A DNA stretch of 64,000 nt from Pseudarthrobacter polychromogenes (GTDB lineage: Bacteria; Actinomycetota; Actinomycetes; Actinomycetales; Micrococcaceae): positions 62,001-126,000 of the forward strand of contig NZ_BMKU01000007.1 in the NCBI RefSeq assembly GCF_014644495.1. Reading direction: 5' to 3'. Both the position numbers and the translations under genes were made by a program. The notes beneath the pieces are model-generated. The model was given only the letters and a program-made list of their open reading frames with translations, was not told the origin of the DNA and made no database searches. How positions within the stretch are numbered: position 1 is the stretch's first letter; each line of letters opens with the position of its first letter. Below, in pieces: positions 34,045 to 45,657 of this stretch.

Positions 34045-35352
34045 CTAATTGCTGCTGGCGTTGCCGGCGTTGCCGGGCAGGGTTGCCGCTGCCTCCAGGA
34101 CCATCCACGCCTGCAGCTGGGTGGACAGTTCGACGGCGGCCCCCGGCGGGTATGTTTCGCCCCCCGGTTGCGCGGCGTGCTGGGAGAAAATGACGGCGCC
34201 GTGGCCCCTGTCCGCAGCCTCGCCGGCCTGCACGGTGCGCTTTCCGGACCACAAGGCCTCAGCCGTTCCTGCCACCAGCCGGGCGGCGGTGGTGCGGGTC
34301 TGCGCGGGAAGCCGGCCGTCGGCAGCGGCGAGGGCAAGGTAGCGGCACAGGATGCCGGTGAACAGGCCGCCGTCGCCCGATCCCTCGCAGCGCAGCACCC
34401 GGCCCCCGCTGCTGGTCATGGGGCTGCTGGCCACGGCGCCGGTGGATGGCGCGCTGCCGGCTGTACGCACCGGTGAAGGAGCCTGTGGCTTTCCGGTGGA
34501 GGATGGGACTGTGAGCAGCCGGTCCACGGCGTCCACCACCATTGCTGCCCGGGCAAGGTCTGCCTCTCCGCCCATTTCCAGGAGGGCGCCCAGTACGGGG
34601 CCCTGGTTGTAGGTGTAGACCGTGCGTTCCACCAACACTTCCCCGGCCGGGCCAAGCCGTGCGCCGTCCAGGTACAGGCCCTGGTCCGGGTCGAAAAGGG
34701 TGGCATCCAGCCAGTCCAGCAGCGCCCGGGCTTTCTGCGGGTGGTCGGTCCGGGCAAAGTGGAGCGCTATGGGCGCCGAGGCCGGGGTGTTCTTGAAATC
34801 CCGTTTCTTGCTCCAGAAGGCGCCGCCGTTCAGGTCATCCGTGCAGGCGGCCTCGAACTGGAGGGTAAGGGACCTGCGGACGCGGGCGTTGCGCCGGCGG
34901 CCGCGCCTGCGTGCCTCCCCGGCGAGGGTGTCGAGGCGGTGGGTGGCCAGTGCGAGCCAGGCCATGTCGTCGTAATAGCTGTTGACGAAGGTGAAGGCGT
35001 TGCGCAGGCGGATTCCCGTAACCAGCCGGGAAGCCAGGCGACCGGCGCTGGGGTGTCCGGGGCCGTTGAACCTGGCGGCCGGCGTGGCGCCGTTGGCCAG
35101 TTCCCGCCGACCCGCATCAACCAGGCAGTCAACATAATGTGCCTGCCACCAGTAATGCCAGGGGCCTGCCAGCGCTCCCATGGGGTCCTTGTGCCATGCG
35201 GGGGAAGGCCATTTCACGGCCCCCAGGTGGGTGCCCGGCAGGAAGAACAGCCTCCGCCCGAAGAGCGCGGTTACGGACTGTGCAGCCTGGTTGGCCCTGG
35301 CGTCCCAGCGGAACGGGTCCTGGCGGGCGGGGGCGGGGTCCAGGCGGGTCAT
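34045..35352 (-). CDS. Glycoside hydrolase family 76-like protein
   Basis: A 435-aa predicted (alpha/alpha)6-barrel glycosidase. The GH76 hallmark of two adjacent catalytic aspartates is seen in NSYYDDMAWLALA (Asp128-Asp129). GGAFWSKKRDFKNTPASAPIAL and VYTYNQGPVLGALLEM follow as in alpha-1,6-mannanases. No signal peptide is present, which is unusual for a mannanase and suggests an intracellular substrate. The ATG at 35352 is chosen; a GTG lies 9 bp upstream. Confidence 0.83.
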   Translation of the reverse strand: MTRLDPAPARQDPFRWDARANQAAQSVTALFGRRLFFLPGTHLGAVKWPSPAWHKDPMGALAGPWHYWWQAHYVDCLVDAGRRELANGATPAARFNGPGHPSAGRLASRLVTGIRLRNAFTFVNSYYDDMAWLALATHRLDTLAGEARRRGRRRNARVRRSLTLQFEAACTDDLNGGAFWSKKRDFKNTPASAPIALHFARTDHPQKARALLDWLDATLFDPDQGLYLDGARLGPAGEVLVERTVYTYNQGPVLGALLEMGGEADLARAAMVVDAVDRLLTVPSSTGKPQAPSPVRTAGSAPSTGAVASSPMTSSGGRVLRCEGSGDGGLFTGILCRYLALAAADGRLPAQTRTTAARLVAGTAEALWSGKRTVQAGEAADRGHGAVIFSQHAAQPGGETYPPGAAVELSTQLQAWMVLEAAATLPGNAGNASSN

Positions 35353-35420
35353 GCTTTCCACCCTAACGCGCGGCCCCGGCCCGGTCCCGGCCGGCCGCTG
35401 GTGCGGGTTACCGGTATTTC

Positions 35421-35438
35421 AGTTAACATTCACTAACT
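35421..35438. promoter_or_regulatory. Candidate operator upstream of the SDR/acyl-CoA dehydrogenase pair
   Basis: AGTTA-N8-TAACT (spacer ACATTCAC) is an AT-rich inverted repeat in an otherwise GC-rich gap, 49-66 bp before the SDR start. Similar TTAGTTA/TAACTAA sites are used by TetR repressors of acyl-CoA catabolism in actinobacteria. No such regulator gene is adjacent. Confidence 0.45.
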
Positions 35439-35486
35439 AACACCTGGCGGCCTTAAGCCGCCGCGGGCCCGCATCAAGGAGGATGT

Positions 35487-36281
35487 ATGGACGTCAAAGG
35501 CGCTGTTGCACTGGTGACCGGGGGAGCCTCCGGCTTGGGGGCGGCTACTGCACGGCGGCTGTTCCGCGACGGCGCTTCCGTGGTGCTGGTCGACCTCCCG
35601 TCCTCCGGCGGCGCGGCCCTGGCAGAAGAGCTCAATGCGTCCCGGACTCAAGGGCGGACCGCCGTCTTTTCCCCCGCAGACGTGACGAACGAAGCCGAGG
35701 TGCAGGCCGCCGTCGGCACCGCCGCCAGACTGGGGCCGCTGCGCATTGTGGTGAACTGCGCCGGGATCGCCACTCCCGGAAAGGTCCTTGGCCGGGACGG
35801 CGTGCTTCCCCTTGAAGCATTCAGCCGCGTCATCCAGGTGAACCTGATCGGCACCTTCAACGTCCTGCGGCTGGCGGCGGCCGCGATGGTTGAGACGGAG
35901 CCGGCCGTCACGGAACTGGGCGGCCCGGAACGCGGCGTGATCGTCAACACCGCCTCCGTTGCCGCCTTCGAGGGGCAGATCGGCCAGCCCGCCTATGCTG
36001 CTTCCAAAGGTGCCGTGGCGGCCATGACCCTGCCCATCGCACGCGAACTGGCGCGCTCGCTTGTGCGGGTGGTCACCATCGCCCCCGGCATCTTCGAAAC
36101 GCCCATGATGGCCGGGCTGCCCCAGGACGCCCAGGATTCCCTGGGCGCACAGGTGCCGCATCCCTCCCGGCTCGGCAAACCCGGCGAATACGCGGCCCTC
36201 GTGGCGCACATCGTGGAGAACGCCATGCTGAACGGAGAGACCATCCGCCTGGACGGGGCCATCCGGATGGGACCGAAATGA
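35487..36281 (+). CDS. SDR family 3-hydroxyacyl-CoA dehydrogenase (HSD17B10-like)
   Basis: A 264-aa short-chain dehydrogenase. The cofactor site is [27 protein letters not shown] follows, with catalytic Ser in [10 protein letters not shown] and Tyr/Lys in [19 protein letters not shown] and [12 protein letters not shown] match the type-2 3-hydroxyacyl-CoA dehydrogenases that act on short or branched acyl-CoAs. A good ribosome site (AAGGAGG) precedes it. It overlaps the acyl-CoA dehydrogenase gene by 4 bp, so both likely work in one oxidation pathway. Confidence 0.88.
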   Translation: MDVKGAVALVTGGASGLGAATARRLFRDGASVVLVDLPSSGGAALAEELNASRTQGRTAVFSPADVTNEAEVQAAVGTAARLGPLRIVVNCAGIATPGKVLGRDGVLPLEAFSRVIQVNLIGTFNVLRLAAAAMVETEPAVTELGGPERGVIVNTASVAAFEGQIGQPAYAASKGAVAAMTLPIARELARSLVRVVTIAPGIFETPMMAGLPQDAQDSLGAQVPHPSRLGKPGEYAALVAHIVENAMLNGETIRLDGAIRMGPK

Positions 36282-37513
36282 TGGGGGCTGACAAGGCGGG
36301 CTCCGAAACAGTGCGGGACAGCATGCCGGACCTGCCCTCAGCGGACTTTTTTGATTTTGAGTCCCTGCTGGACCGGAAGGAACGGGACAAACTGGCCGAA
36401 CTGCGGGAATTCCTGGCCGCGGAGATCGCACCCCATGCGGGCGACTGGTGGAACAAGGCCGAGTTCCCGGCGCAGATCCTGCCCAAACTGGCTGCCCTGG
36501 AACTGAGCACTCCCGCCGAGCGCGGCTACAGCCATCTGTTCGCCGGCCTGGTCATTGCCGAGATGACGCGGGTGGACACGTCGATCGCCACGTTCTTTAT
36601 GGTCCACCACGACCTGTTCGTCCAGTCGCTCTATGACTTCGGCAGTGAGGACCAGAAACAGCGGCTGCTGGCCGACGCCGCCAGCCTGCGCATCACCGGT
36701 GCGTTTGCCCTCACCGAACCCAACCACGGTTCGGACGTTGCCGGCGGGATGGAGACGCGGGCGCGGCGGATCTCGTCGGCCACCGGAGAGCCGGACGACG
36801 GCGGCGATACCTGGGTGCTGAACGGCGCGAAGCGCTGGATCGGCAACGGGACGTTCTGCGACTACATGCTGGTGTGGGCCCGCGACGAGGCTGACGGGTC
36901 CGTGCGCGGGTTCATTGTGGACGCCACCCTGCCGGGCGTCAGCCGGACCCGGATCGAAAACAAGATCGCGTTGCGGACGGTGCAGAATGCGGACATTGTC
37001 CTGGCGGATGTGCACGTGGCCGAGGCCGACCGGTTCGCGAATATCAGCAGTTTCGCCGACACCAGGGAGCTGCTGCGGGGTTCACGGATCATGGTGGCGT
37101 GGCAGGCCGTAGGCCAGCAGCTTGCCGCCTTTGACGTCGCCCGGCGGTACGCCGTGGAGCGGCATCAGTTCGGCAGGCCGCTGGCCCAGTTCCAGCTCAT
37201 CCAGCAGCAGCTGGTGACCATGCTGGGCAACGCCGTGGCGGGTATGGGGATGATGGCCGGGCTTGCCCGGCTGCAGGACGCAGGCGCCGCGGACATGCCG
37301 CAGGTGGCACTCGCGAAGTCGTACGTGAGCGCACGGATGCGGGAGACGGTGGCTCTGGGCCGGTCCATCCTGGGCGGCAACGGCATTGTCACCGACTACC
37401 GGATGGCGAAGATCTTCTCCGACGCCGAAGCGATCTACACGTACGAAGGGTCCTTCGAAATCAACACCCTGATCGCAGGCCGCGCCGTCACCGGAATGTC
37501 AGCCATCGCCTGA
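36278..37513 (+). CDS. Acyl-CoA dehydrogenase, glutaryl-CoA dehydrogenase-like
   Basis: A 411-aa flavoprotein. [16 protein letters not shown] is the FAD/substrate signature, and [24 protein letters not shown] is the second family signature. The catalytic Glu is in [20 protein letters not shown] (Glu390). That location and the [10 protein letters not shown] tail are shared with glutaryl-CoA dehydrogenases and peroxisomal ACX4. The substrate is unproven; decarboxylation need not occur. It is coupled to the SDR gene by an ATGA overlap. Confidence 0.88.
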   Translation: MMGADKAGSETVRDSMPDLPSADFFDFESLLDRKERDKLAELREFLAAEIAPHAGDWWNKAEFPAQILPKLAALELSTPAERGYSHLFAGLVIAEMTRVDTSIATFFMVHHDLFVQSLYDFGSEDQKQRLLADAASLRITGAFALTEPNHGSDVAGGMETRARRISSATGEPDDGGDTWVLNGAKRWIGNGTFCDYMLVWARDEADGSVRGFIVDATLPGVSRTRIENKIALRTVQNADIVLADVHVAEADRFANISSFADTRELLRGSRIMVAWQAVGQQLAAFDVARRYAVERHQFGRPLAQFQLIQQQLVTMLGNAVAGMGMMAGLARLQDAGAADMPQVALAKSYVSARMRETVALGRSILGGNGIVTDYRMAKIFSDAEAIYTYEGSFEINTLIAGRAVTGMSAIA

Positions 37514-37526
37514 CTCAGCCAATCAT

Positions 37527-38348
37527 TCAATCGGAGGCGGGCAGCTTCTCGCCCGCCTCCACGCGCACATCCAGCGAATTGTTCTTCACGGGCATGGGGC
37601 ACGTGCCGTAGGGGGTGAACGCGCTGGGATAGTTGATGGCGCGGTTGAAGTCCAGGACCACCGAATGGTCCGGCCGCGGGCGGGGCACGGCGAGCTTCCG
37701 CCAGTCATCCGTGGTGTCCCCGTTGGTCTCGTCATGGAACGTGACGGTCAGTGCTCCGAGTTTCTCCCCTTCCGCCTGCAGCCGGAACTCGTGGCCGCTG
37801 CCGGGGACCCGGAACACCACCTCACCCACGCTCCGGTGGACGCCGTCCACCAGGGGGTTGGCGGTGGCGATGGGAACGTCCACGGGTTCGGGATACGGCT
37901 CGAACCGGCCCGCCACCTCCCACTCCGGTTTGTATCCGTAAGTGGGGACGCCGGTGAATTCGGTGAGCACCGGCGAGGCCGCGTCCCGGGTCCGGATGGC
38001 GTAGCGCCCGGCCCGCCTGGCCAGTTCCACCACCACCTGGTCCCCGCCGGGGCCGCCGAACTGCACCCACATCAGGGACTCCTCATCGGCAAGGGCCGCC
38101 GTGATGGTAGCGGGCACAGCGTCCCCTGACTCCACCAGGGACAGCCCGTCCGCGGGCACTGCGGTGAGTGACGCCGTCGTACCATCCGTTGACCAGAGGC
38201 CGGGTGCCAGTTCGACGGCGGCGGGAGAGTCCTCCAGCCACTGGAACGAGGTGAGGGTGAGCCAGCCGTGGGGGGCAGCGAGGGCCTTGTTGCGGTTGTC
38301 GCGGAAGCGCTGCCAGCGTTCCACCTTGGCGGCCGGGAGGGTGCCCAT
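37527..38348 (-). CDS. DUF1684 domain-containing protein
   Basis: A 273-aa cytosolic protein. HGWLTLTSFQWLEDS near the N-terminus, WEVAGRFEPYPEP in the middle, and DFNRAINYPSAFTPYGTCPMP near the C-terminus are the hallmark blocks of DUF1684. The function of the family is not established. Its 3' end doubles as a hairpin for the converging gene. Confidence 0.9.
   Translation of the reverse strand: MGTLPAAKVERWQRFRDNRNKALAAPHGWLTLTSFQWLEDSPAAVELAPGLWSTDGTTASLTAVPADGLSLVESGDAVPATITAALADEESLMWVQFGGPGGDQVVVELARRAGRYAIRTRDAASPVLTEFTGVPTYGYKPEWEVAGRFEPYPEPVDVPIATANPLVDGVHRSVGEVVFRVPGSGHEFRLQAEGEKLGALTVTFHDETNGDTTDDWRKLAVPRPRPDHSVVLDFNRAINYPSAFTPYGTCPMPVKNNSLDVRVEAGEKLPASD
37533..37560. terminator. 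Hairpin shared by two convergent genes
   Basis: GGAGGCGGGC and GCCCGCCTCC (10-bp perfect arms) enclose an 8-nt loop. The hairpin lies inside the last codons of the minus-strand DUF1684 gene and 20 bp past the acyl-CoA dehydrogenase stop, so it probably ends transcription from the plus strand. Confidence 0.6.
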
Positions 38349-38414
38349 GGTTCCTTTCGAGCGTTTCGGTTTGCCCCGGCTACAACCGCTCCGCGCCGTT
38401 GTTCATTCCGGCGC

Positions 38415-38442
38415 TTGCCTTGTCCGGGCCGGGGAGTACTCT
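38415..38442 (+). promoter_or_regulatory. Putative promoter of the F420-reductase-like gene
   Basis: TTGCCT (38415-38420) and TACTCT (38437-38442) are 16 bp apart, giving a leader of about 80 nt. It is the best match in the 180-bp divergent gap. Confidence 0.35.
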
Positions 38443-38528
38443 CGGAACCAGCAGGCAGGTTGCTTCACAGCCTTCGCGCCTGCATTTCACACGACTTTCA
38501 AGCTGTCTGCTTTCCACAGGAGGAGGCC

Positions 38529-39218
38529 ATGAAGATTGCGGTGCTTGGCACAGGCATGGTGGGGCGGACCCTCGCGGGTGCGTTCACCGCGCTGGGGCAT
38601 GACGCGGACATCGGAACCCGGGATCCAGGCGCCACGTTCGCCAGGACCGGGCCGGACATGATGGGTGCGCCTGCGTTCAGCGAATGGCATGCCGCGAATT
38701 GTCACATCCCGCTGACAACGTTCGCCGAGGCTGCGGGGGCCGCCGAGTTGGTGGTTAATGCCACGAACGGCGCTGGAGCGCTGGAGGCACTAAGCTCGGC
38801 CGGGGCAGCACGGCTTGCCGGCAAAGTGCTGATGGACGTTTCCAACCCCCTGGATTTCTCCCGGGGCATGCCGCCGGTACTGAACCCCGTGAACACGGAC
38901 AGCCTCGCCGAGCGGATCCAGCGGGCCTTCCCCGGCGCGCGGGTTGTAAAGACCCTCAACACGATGAATGCCGGACTGATGGTGGATCCGCGCCGGCTCG
39001 CCGGCGGCGACCATTCCGTCTTCCTGTCAGGGGATGATCCGGACGCAAAGACCGTGGTCAGGGGTTTGCTGGAGGAGTTGGGCCACCGCGATGTGATCGA
39101 CCTGGGCGACATCACCACCGCCCGCGGCGCCGAGATGCTGCTTCCGCTCTGGCTGCGCCTCTACTCCGCCCTGGGCACACCCAATTTCAATATCAAGGTG
39201 GTCCGCGCGGTTGAATAG
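38529..39218 (+). CDS. NAD(P)-binding oxidoreductase, NADPH:F420 reductase-like
   Basis: A 229-aa Rossmann protein. It opens with KIAVLGTGMVGRTLAGAFTALGHDADIGTRD, the dinucleotide fold and NADP-type basic residue seen in F420-dependent NADP reductases. KVLMDVSNPLDFSRG and VVKTLNTMNAGLMVDP continue the family pattern. AGGAGG precedes the ATG. Whether it uses F420 cannot be judged from sequence alone. It is 5 bp before the next gene on the same strand. Confidence 0.82.
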   Translation: MKIAVLGTGMVGRTLAGAFTALGHDADIGTRDPGATFARTGPDMMGAPAFSEWHAANCHIPLTTFAEAAGAAELVVNATNGAGALEALSSAGAARLAGKVLMDVSNPLDFSRGMPPVLNPVNTDSLAERIQRAFPGARVVKTLNTMNAGLMVDPRRLAGGDHSVFLSGDDPDAKTVVRGLLEELGHRDVIDLGDITTARGAEMLLPLWLRLYSALGTPNFNIKVVRAVE

Positions 39219-39223
39219 GTGCC

Positions 39224-39769
39224 GTGGACATACTTGCTGGAGTAAGCACTGAGTGGCTGAGGGCCCTGACCTGGATCGCCGCCGCCGCAGCCGGCCTGGC
39301 GGTCCTCCTGTGGCGCCCGAGGCGGCCCCACCTTGCAGGTTTGGCCGCAGTACTGGTGTTCATGGCCGCCAGCGCGGGCGCCGGAATCTACGTGCTGAAC
39401 CACTTGGGGGACGGCCGCTGGGGCGGTGACCGGCAGTCCCGGATGAGCCCGCCCCCGCTTTCCGATGCACCCATGGTGGGGCAGTTCCTGGAACCGCTGG
39501 AAGGGATGCTGGGCGGCGTGGCCGACGGCGTCAACGAGTTCGTTGACTTCCGCTCCGCCCTGCCGGTGGCACTGGAGTTCTTTGCTGCCGCGGGCTGGGC
39601 CCTGGCGCTTTCAGTGCCGCTGGCCCTGGTGGGCATGGCAGCCGGTGCCAGGGCTGCCCGGCGCCGCACCGCGGAATTGACTGCGTACCGGGCTGAAGTT
39701 GAACAACTCCGAAAGGAGCTGGACCACGTCAAACGGCATGTAGGTTACCCCGTACGCGACATTATCTGA
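39224..39769 (+). CDS. Hypothetical membrane protein with coiled-coil tail
   Basis: A 181-aa protein starting at a GTG, 5 bp after the oxidoreductase. Hydrophobic helices are at about 14-30, 38-60 and 113-140, followed by a charged heptad-like tail (RRTAELTAYRAEVEQLRKELDHVKRHV). No family is recognised. The layout suggests a small membrane anchor with a cytoplasmic coiled coil. Confidence 0.7.
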   Translation: MDILAGVSTEWLRALTWIAAAAAGLAVLLWRPRRPHLAGLAAVLVFMAASAGAGIYVLNHLGDGRWGGDRQSRMSPPPLSDAPMVGQFLEPLEGMLGGVADGVNEFVDFRSALPVALEFFAAAGWALALSVPLALVGMAAGARAARRRTAELTAYRAEVEQLRKELDHVKRHVGYPVRDII

Positions 39770-39881
39770 GACGGATTCACCCACGGCGCCGCACTGCGGG
39801 TAGCATCTTTAGCTAGTTACGTGGCTCACAGTATCCAGCGCAGTGTACGAGCCAAGTCCGAACCCTCGAAAGATAGTTTCC

Positions 39882-42713
<2,832 letters not shown>

Positions 42714-42718
42714 TACCC

Positions 42719-42810
42719 GACGCTCTCTCACCTAATGCAGGTTTTTCCCCAACGCTCTATCACCGGTGAGAGAGCGTTGGTGGTTTTCCTGCAGAAAGTG
42801 AGAGAGCGTT
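42719..42810. repeat. Composite palindromic repeat, copy D
   Basis: The left arm GACGCTCTCTCACCTAATGC starts at 42719. The inner hairpin is AACGCTCTATCACC/GGTGAGAGAGCGTT (42751-42778, one mismatch, no loop). The right arm CCTGCAGAAAGTGAGAGAGC ends near 42810. The order is the same as in copy A. It lies between ppc and a small gene on the same strand. Confidence 0.88.
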
Positions 42811-42856
42811 GCAGGCCCTTGGGGGACAGGGGAGCAGCCGGGATAGGCTGGAGGGC

Positions 42857-43162
42857 ATGCCTTCCTTCCAGACCCGACTGAAAATCACCGGGCTGCGGCC
42901 GGGCAACCCGCCCGAGGCCGTGATGGACACCGCGGTGGAAGCCCTGGGGACCCGGCACCATGTGGAGGCCCACCAGCTGCAGCTTGCCGGGGGAGTGCCG
43001 CAGCTGAACCTGCGCTTTCTCGTTGACGCCACCGAGTACAGCGGCGAGAACCGGCAGGCGCGGGATTCGGCAGCCATGATGCGTGACGCCGTCGAACGCG
43101 TGGCCCTGACCGGATCCCTGACCGTGCTGCGCCGCAGCCGCGGCCGCTGGACGCCGGTGTAG
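42857..43162 (+). CDS. Small hypothetical protein
   Basis: A 101-aa protein with GGAGGG before the ATG. The pattern is alternating beta and helix (FQTRLKITGLRPGNPPEAVMDTAVEAL, then QLNLRFLVDATEYSGENRQARDSAAMM), similar to a small ferredoxin-like fold. No family or motif is recognised. It is separated from ppc by repeat copy D and converges on the DedA gene. Confidence 0.65.
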   Translation: MPSFQTRLKITGLRPGNPPEAVMDTAVEALGTRHHVEAHQLQLAGGVPQLNLRFLVDATEYSGENRQARDSAAMMRDAVERVALTGSLTVLRRSRGRWTPV

Positions 43163-43183
43163 CGGGTGGTATAAGGCGGAGGC

Positions 43184-43810
43184 TCAGGCTTCGGGAGCCA
43201 GCGGGCCGGGTTCCTCCACCGGGGACGGATTGCCGCGCCGGCGCGTGGCAATAACGCCGACGGCGGCCCCCACCACCAGGCCGAGCACCACCCCGATGAG
43301 GGAGCTGGCCCAGAACGGCAGCCCGGTGGCCGAGCCGGTGAAGTAGCCCAGGCCCACCAGCCAGCAGGCCCAGAGCACCGCCCCGATCCCTGCGCACAGG
43401 CTGAAACCCCGGACGGCGACATTGGCGATGCCGGCTGCGGCGGAGGTGGCAAGGCGGCCGCCCGGGATGAACCTGGCGCCGATGATGGTCCCGTACGTGG
43501 AGGACCGGCCGGCCCTGGCAATGGCGTCATGGATCCCGCGGTGGACCTTGCGGCCCCAGGCCCAGCGGTCCAGTACGTGGCTCAACCGCCGCCGTAAGAG
43601 CTGGAAAACCACCATGTCGCCGACCCAGGACGCCACGGCGGCAAGGAACCCCACCAGGAACACGTTGGTCCGGCCGTCCGCGGACAGGGCGCCGCCGGTG
43701 ATCACCACCATCTCGGAGGGGATCAGGGGAAAAATGGCGTCGCCGAGGACCACGGGGATGATCCAGAAATAGATCGCCGACCCCCAGCTCTCAGCGTTGC
43801 CGAAGTCCAT
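43184..43810 (-). CDS. DedA family membrane protein
   Basis: A 208-aa membrane protein. FPLIPSEMVVITGGALSADG and GRKVHRGIHDAIARAGRSSTYGTIIGARFIPGGRLATSAAAG are the DedA/SNARE-associated signature, with the conserved Glu and the R-x3-G-x-R element. Family members act as lipid flippases and affect envelope stability. The ATG at 43810 is used; a GTG lies 6 bp upstream. Confidence 0.9.
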   Translation of the reverse strand: MDFGNAESWGSAIYFWIIPVVLGDAIFPLIPSEMVVITGGALSADGRTNVFLVGFLAAVASWVGDMVVFQLLRRRLSHVLDRWAWGRKVHRGIHDAIARAGRSSTYGTIIGARFIPGGRLATSAAAGIANVAVRGFSLCAGIGAVLWACWLVGLGYFTGSATGLPFWASSLIGVVLGLVVGAAVGVIATRRRGNPSPVEEPGPLAPEA

Positions 43811-43850
43811 GGCCACAACGTACCGCAGATTCGGCCGGCCGGCCCTGCCC

Positions 43851-44483
43851 TTACGGTTCGGAGTTCGGTGACCGGCTGAGGTGCTGCCCCGCCAGGAAGT
43901 ACCAGTAGGGCCAGGCGACCCAGGCGGCTGCTCCCGCCGCGACCCCTGCCCCGCCGATGCCGTAGCGGACCCAGAGGGGAAGCTGCTCAGCCCAGGTCAG
44001 GCCAGCCACCGGCAGCGCCACCAGCAGTGTGCCTCCGATGGCCTGTCCAAGCCGGGCGAGGTTCCGCGGGTAGGCGCCGGAGGCCAGGAGCGCCCGGTGT
44101 GCCAGCAGGAACCACCCGGCCTGGACCGTCATGGCCGCAACCGAGACAACTGTGGAACTCTTGAAGTCGAGCTGTTTGAAAACAAGCAGGAACGAGCTTG
44201 CTGATCCGGCGGCGCAGGAAGCGGTAACCACCCATTTGCCGGCCTCCGAGGCACCCGTCCGCGGCAGCCGGCGGTGCACCTGCAGGATCACGGGGATGGC
44301 CGCCAGGTTGAACAGGGCACCTGTTGCGTCATTGATGGTGCCGAAGACGTAGGGGCCGTTGCGGGGTACTTCCACTGCATACATGGCGCCGAGGGTGGCT
44401 ACCCCCACTGCGCCCAGGCCCGCGGCGGCATAGGCGGCCCTGGCTGCGGTGCGGTCGCCCGGGATCCAGGCCAATGCGTCCAT
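43851..44483 (-). CDS. Hypothetical membrane protein, six helices
   Basis: A 210-aa protein with about six hydrophobic segments. Examples are AYAAAGLGAVGVATLGAMYAV, ATGALFNLAAIPVIL, VVSVAAMTVQAGWFLLAH and GIGGAGVAAGAAAWVAWPYWYFLAG. No known family is identified. It shares strand and spacing with the DedA gene (40 bp) and may be co-transcribed. Confidence 0.7.
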   Translation of the reverse strand: MDALAWIPGDRTAARAAYAAAGLGAVGVATLGAMYAVEVPRNGPYVFGTINDATGALFNLAAIPVILQVHRRLPRTGASEAGKWVVTASCAAGSASSFLLVFKQLDFKSSTVVSVAAMTVQAGWFLLAHRALLASGAYPRNLARLGQAIGGTLLVALPVAGLTWAEQLPLWVRYGIGGAGVAAGAAAWVAWPYWYFLAGQHLSRSPNSEP

Positions 44484-44559
44484 GATGGTTCCTTGCCTTG
44501 CCCCAGGTACCCCTCAGGATAGTCCTGTCCGGACCGGCCATCCAGGGGGCGACGGCGGA

Positions 44560-45543
44560 TCAGGCCTGGCCCGGACCTGCCTCGCTGAGTTCCAGCCCGC
44601 TGCGGTACTCCACGGGCTCGCAGCTCATGGGATCCACGAACCGGATGCCGCGGGCCAGGAGCTGGAGGGGCCGGGTGTAGTCGTCCGGAGCCTTGTCCAG
44701 CAGGTCCGGGTAGAAGGCGTCGTTGACGATGCCCAGCCCCAGCGACGCCATGTGCACCCGCAGCTGGTGCGTCTTTCCGGTGTGCGGCTCGAGCCGGTAC
44801 CGGGCCAGCCGCCGGGGACTGTCCGGTGTCGCGGCAGAGGTGCCGGCCGCACCCGACGCAGCGCCGCCGTCGAACGTTTCCAGCCGCTCGATCCGCGTTT
44901 CCGCGTTAGGTTCGCCGTCGATGACCTCGGCGAGCAGGTAGCTGCGCGACTTGGTCATCCGGTTGCGGACCACCACCGGGAAGCCGACGGCGGGATAACC
45001 CTCCGCGGGGTCTGCGGCGGACACACACTCGTATTCCTTCTGGACCTGCCGCTTCTCGAAGAGCACCTGGTACCTGCCGCGGGTCCGGGGATTGGTGGAG
45101 AACAGCAGGACCCCGGCCGTCATGCGGTCCAGCCGGTGCATGGGGATCAGGTCCGGCAGCTCCAGCTGGTTGCGCAGCCGGACCAGCGCCGACTCCTGGA
45201 TGTAGGTGCCGCCGGGGGTGGTGGGCAGGAAGTGCGGCTTGTCCACCACCAGCAGGTGTTCGTCCTGGTGGAGGATGGTGATCTCCACCGGAATCCGCGT
45301 CTCCGGCGGGAGGCTGCGGTAGTACCAGATGAACGTGTGGTCCTGCAGGGGAGTGGTGCGGTCCAGCGGCACCCCGCCCTCGCCAACGATCTCGCCGGCG
45401 TCGAACCTGTCCTCGATGCCCTGCGGGTCGATGTGCCCCCAGCGGTGCATCATGTAGTCCATTGCCGTGTCCCAGGGGCCCTCTCCGGGGAGGCGCAGCC
45501 GGGTGGCGTTGACGCCGTCGCGCACGGGAAGAGGGGATTGCAT
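44560..45543 (-). CDS. RluA-family pseudouridine synthase
   Basis: A 327-aa RNA-modifying enzyme. The catalytic Asp is in MHRLDRMTAGVLLFS, preceded by LLVVDKPHFLPTTPGG. The C-terminal EPHTGKTHQLRVHMASLGLGIVND is the RluA motif. There is no S4 domain. The target uridine, in rRNA or tRNA, cannot be inferred. The ATG at 45543 follows a GTG in the same frame. Confidence 0.92.
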   Translation of the reverse strand: MQSPLPVRDGVNATRLRLPGEGPWDTAMDYMMHRWGHIDPQGIEDRFDAGEIVGEGGVPLDRTTPLQDHTFIWYYRSLPPETRIPVEITILHQDEHLLVVDKPHFLPTTPGGTYIQESALVRLRNQLELPDLIPMHRLDRMTAGVLLFSTNPRTRGRYQVLFEKRQVQKEYECVSAADPAEGYPAVGFPVVVRNRMTKSRSYLLAEVIDGEPNAETRIERLETFDGGAASGAAGTSAATPDSPRRLARYRLEPHTGKTHQLRVHMASLGLGIVNDAFYPDLLDKAPDDYTRPLQLLARGIRFVDPMSCEPVEYRSGLELSEAGPGQA

Positions 45544-45621
45544 CACCGGACCATTCTACCGGCGGGTCCTGCCGCCCCTGCGGCGCCTCCAGCGAACCGG
45601 TCACCGAACACAAAAAAGTTC

Positions 45622-45650
45622 TTGACAATAAAATTTGTCGGTAGCGATAC
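45622..45650 (+). promoter_or_regulatory. Promoter and ArsR operator, leaderless transcript likely
   Basis: A consensus -35 TTGACA (45622-45627) is followed 17 bp later by CGATAC (45645-45650). That would start transcription at about 45657, next to the ATG at 45658. The inverted repeat GACAA-N6-TTGTC (45624-45639) overlaps the -35 and suits autorepression by the ArsR-type protein. Confidence 0.6.
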
Positions 45651-45657
45651 TTGAAGC

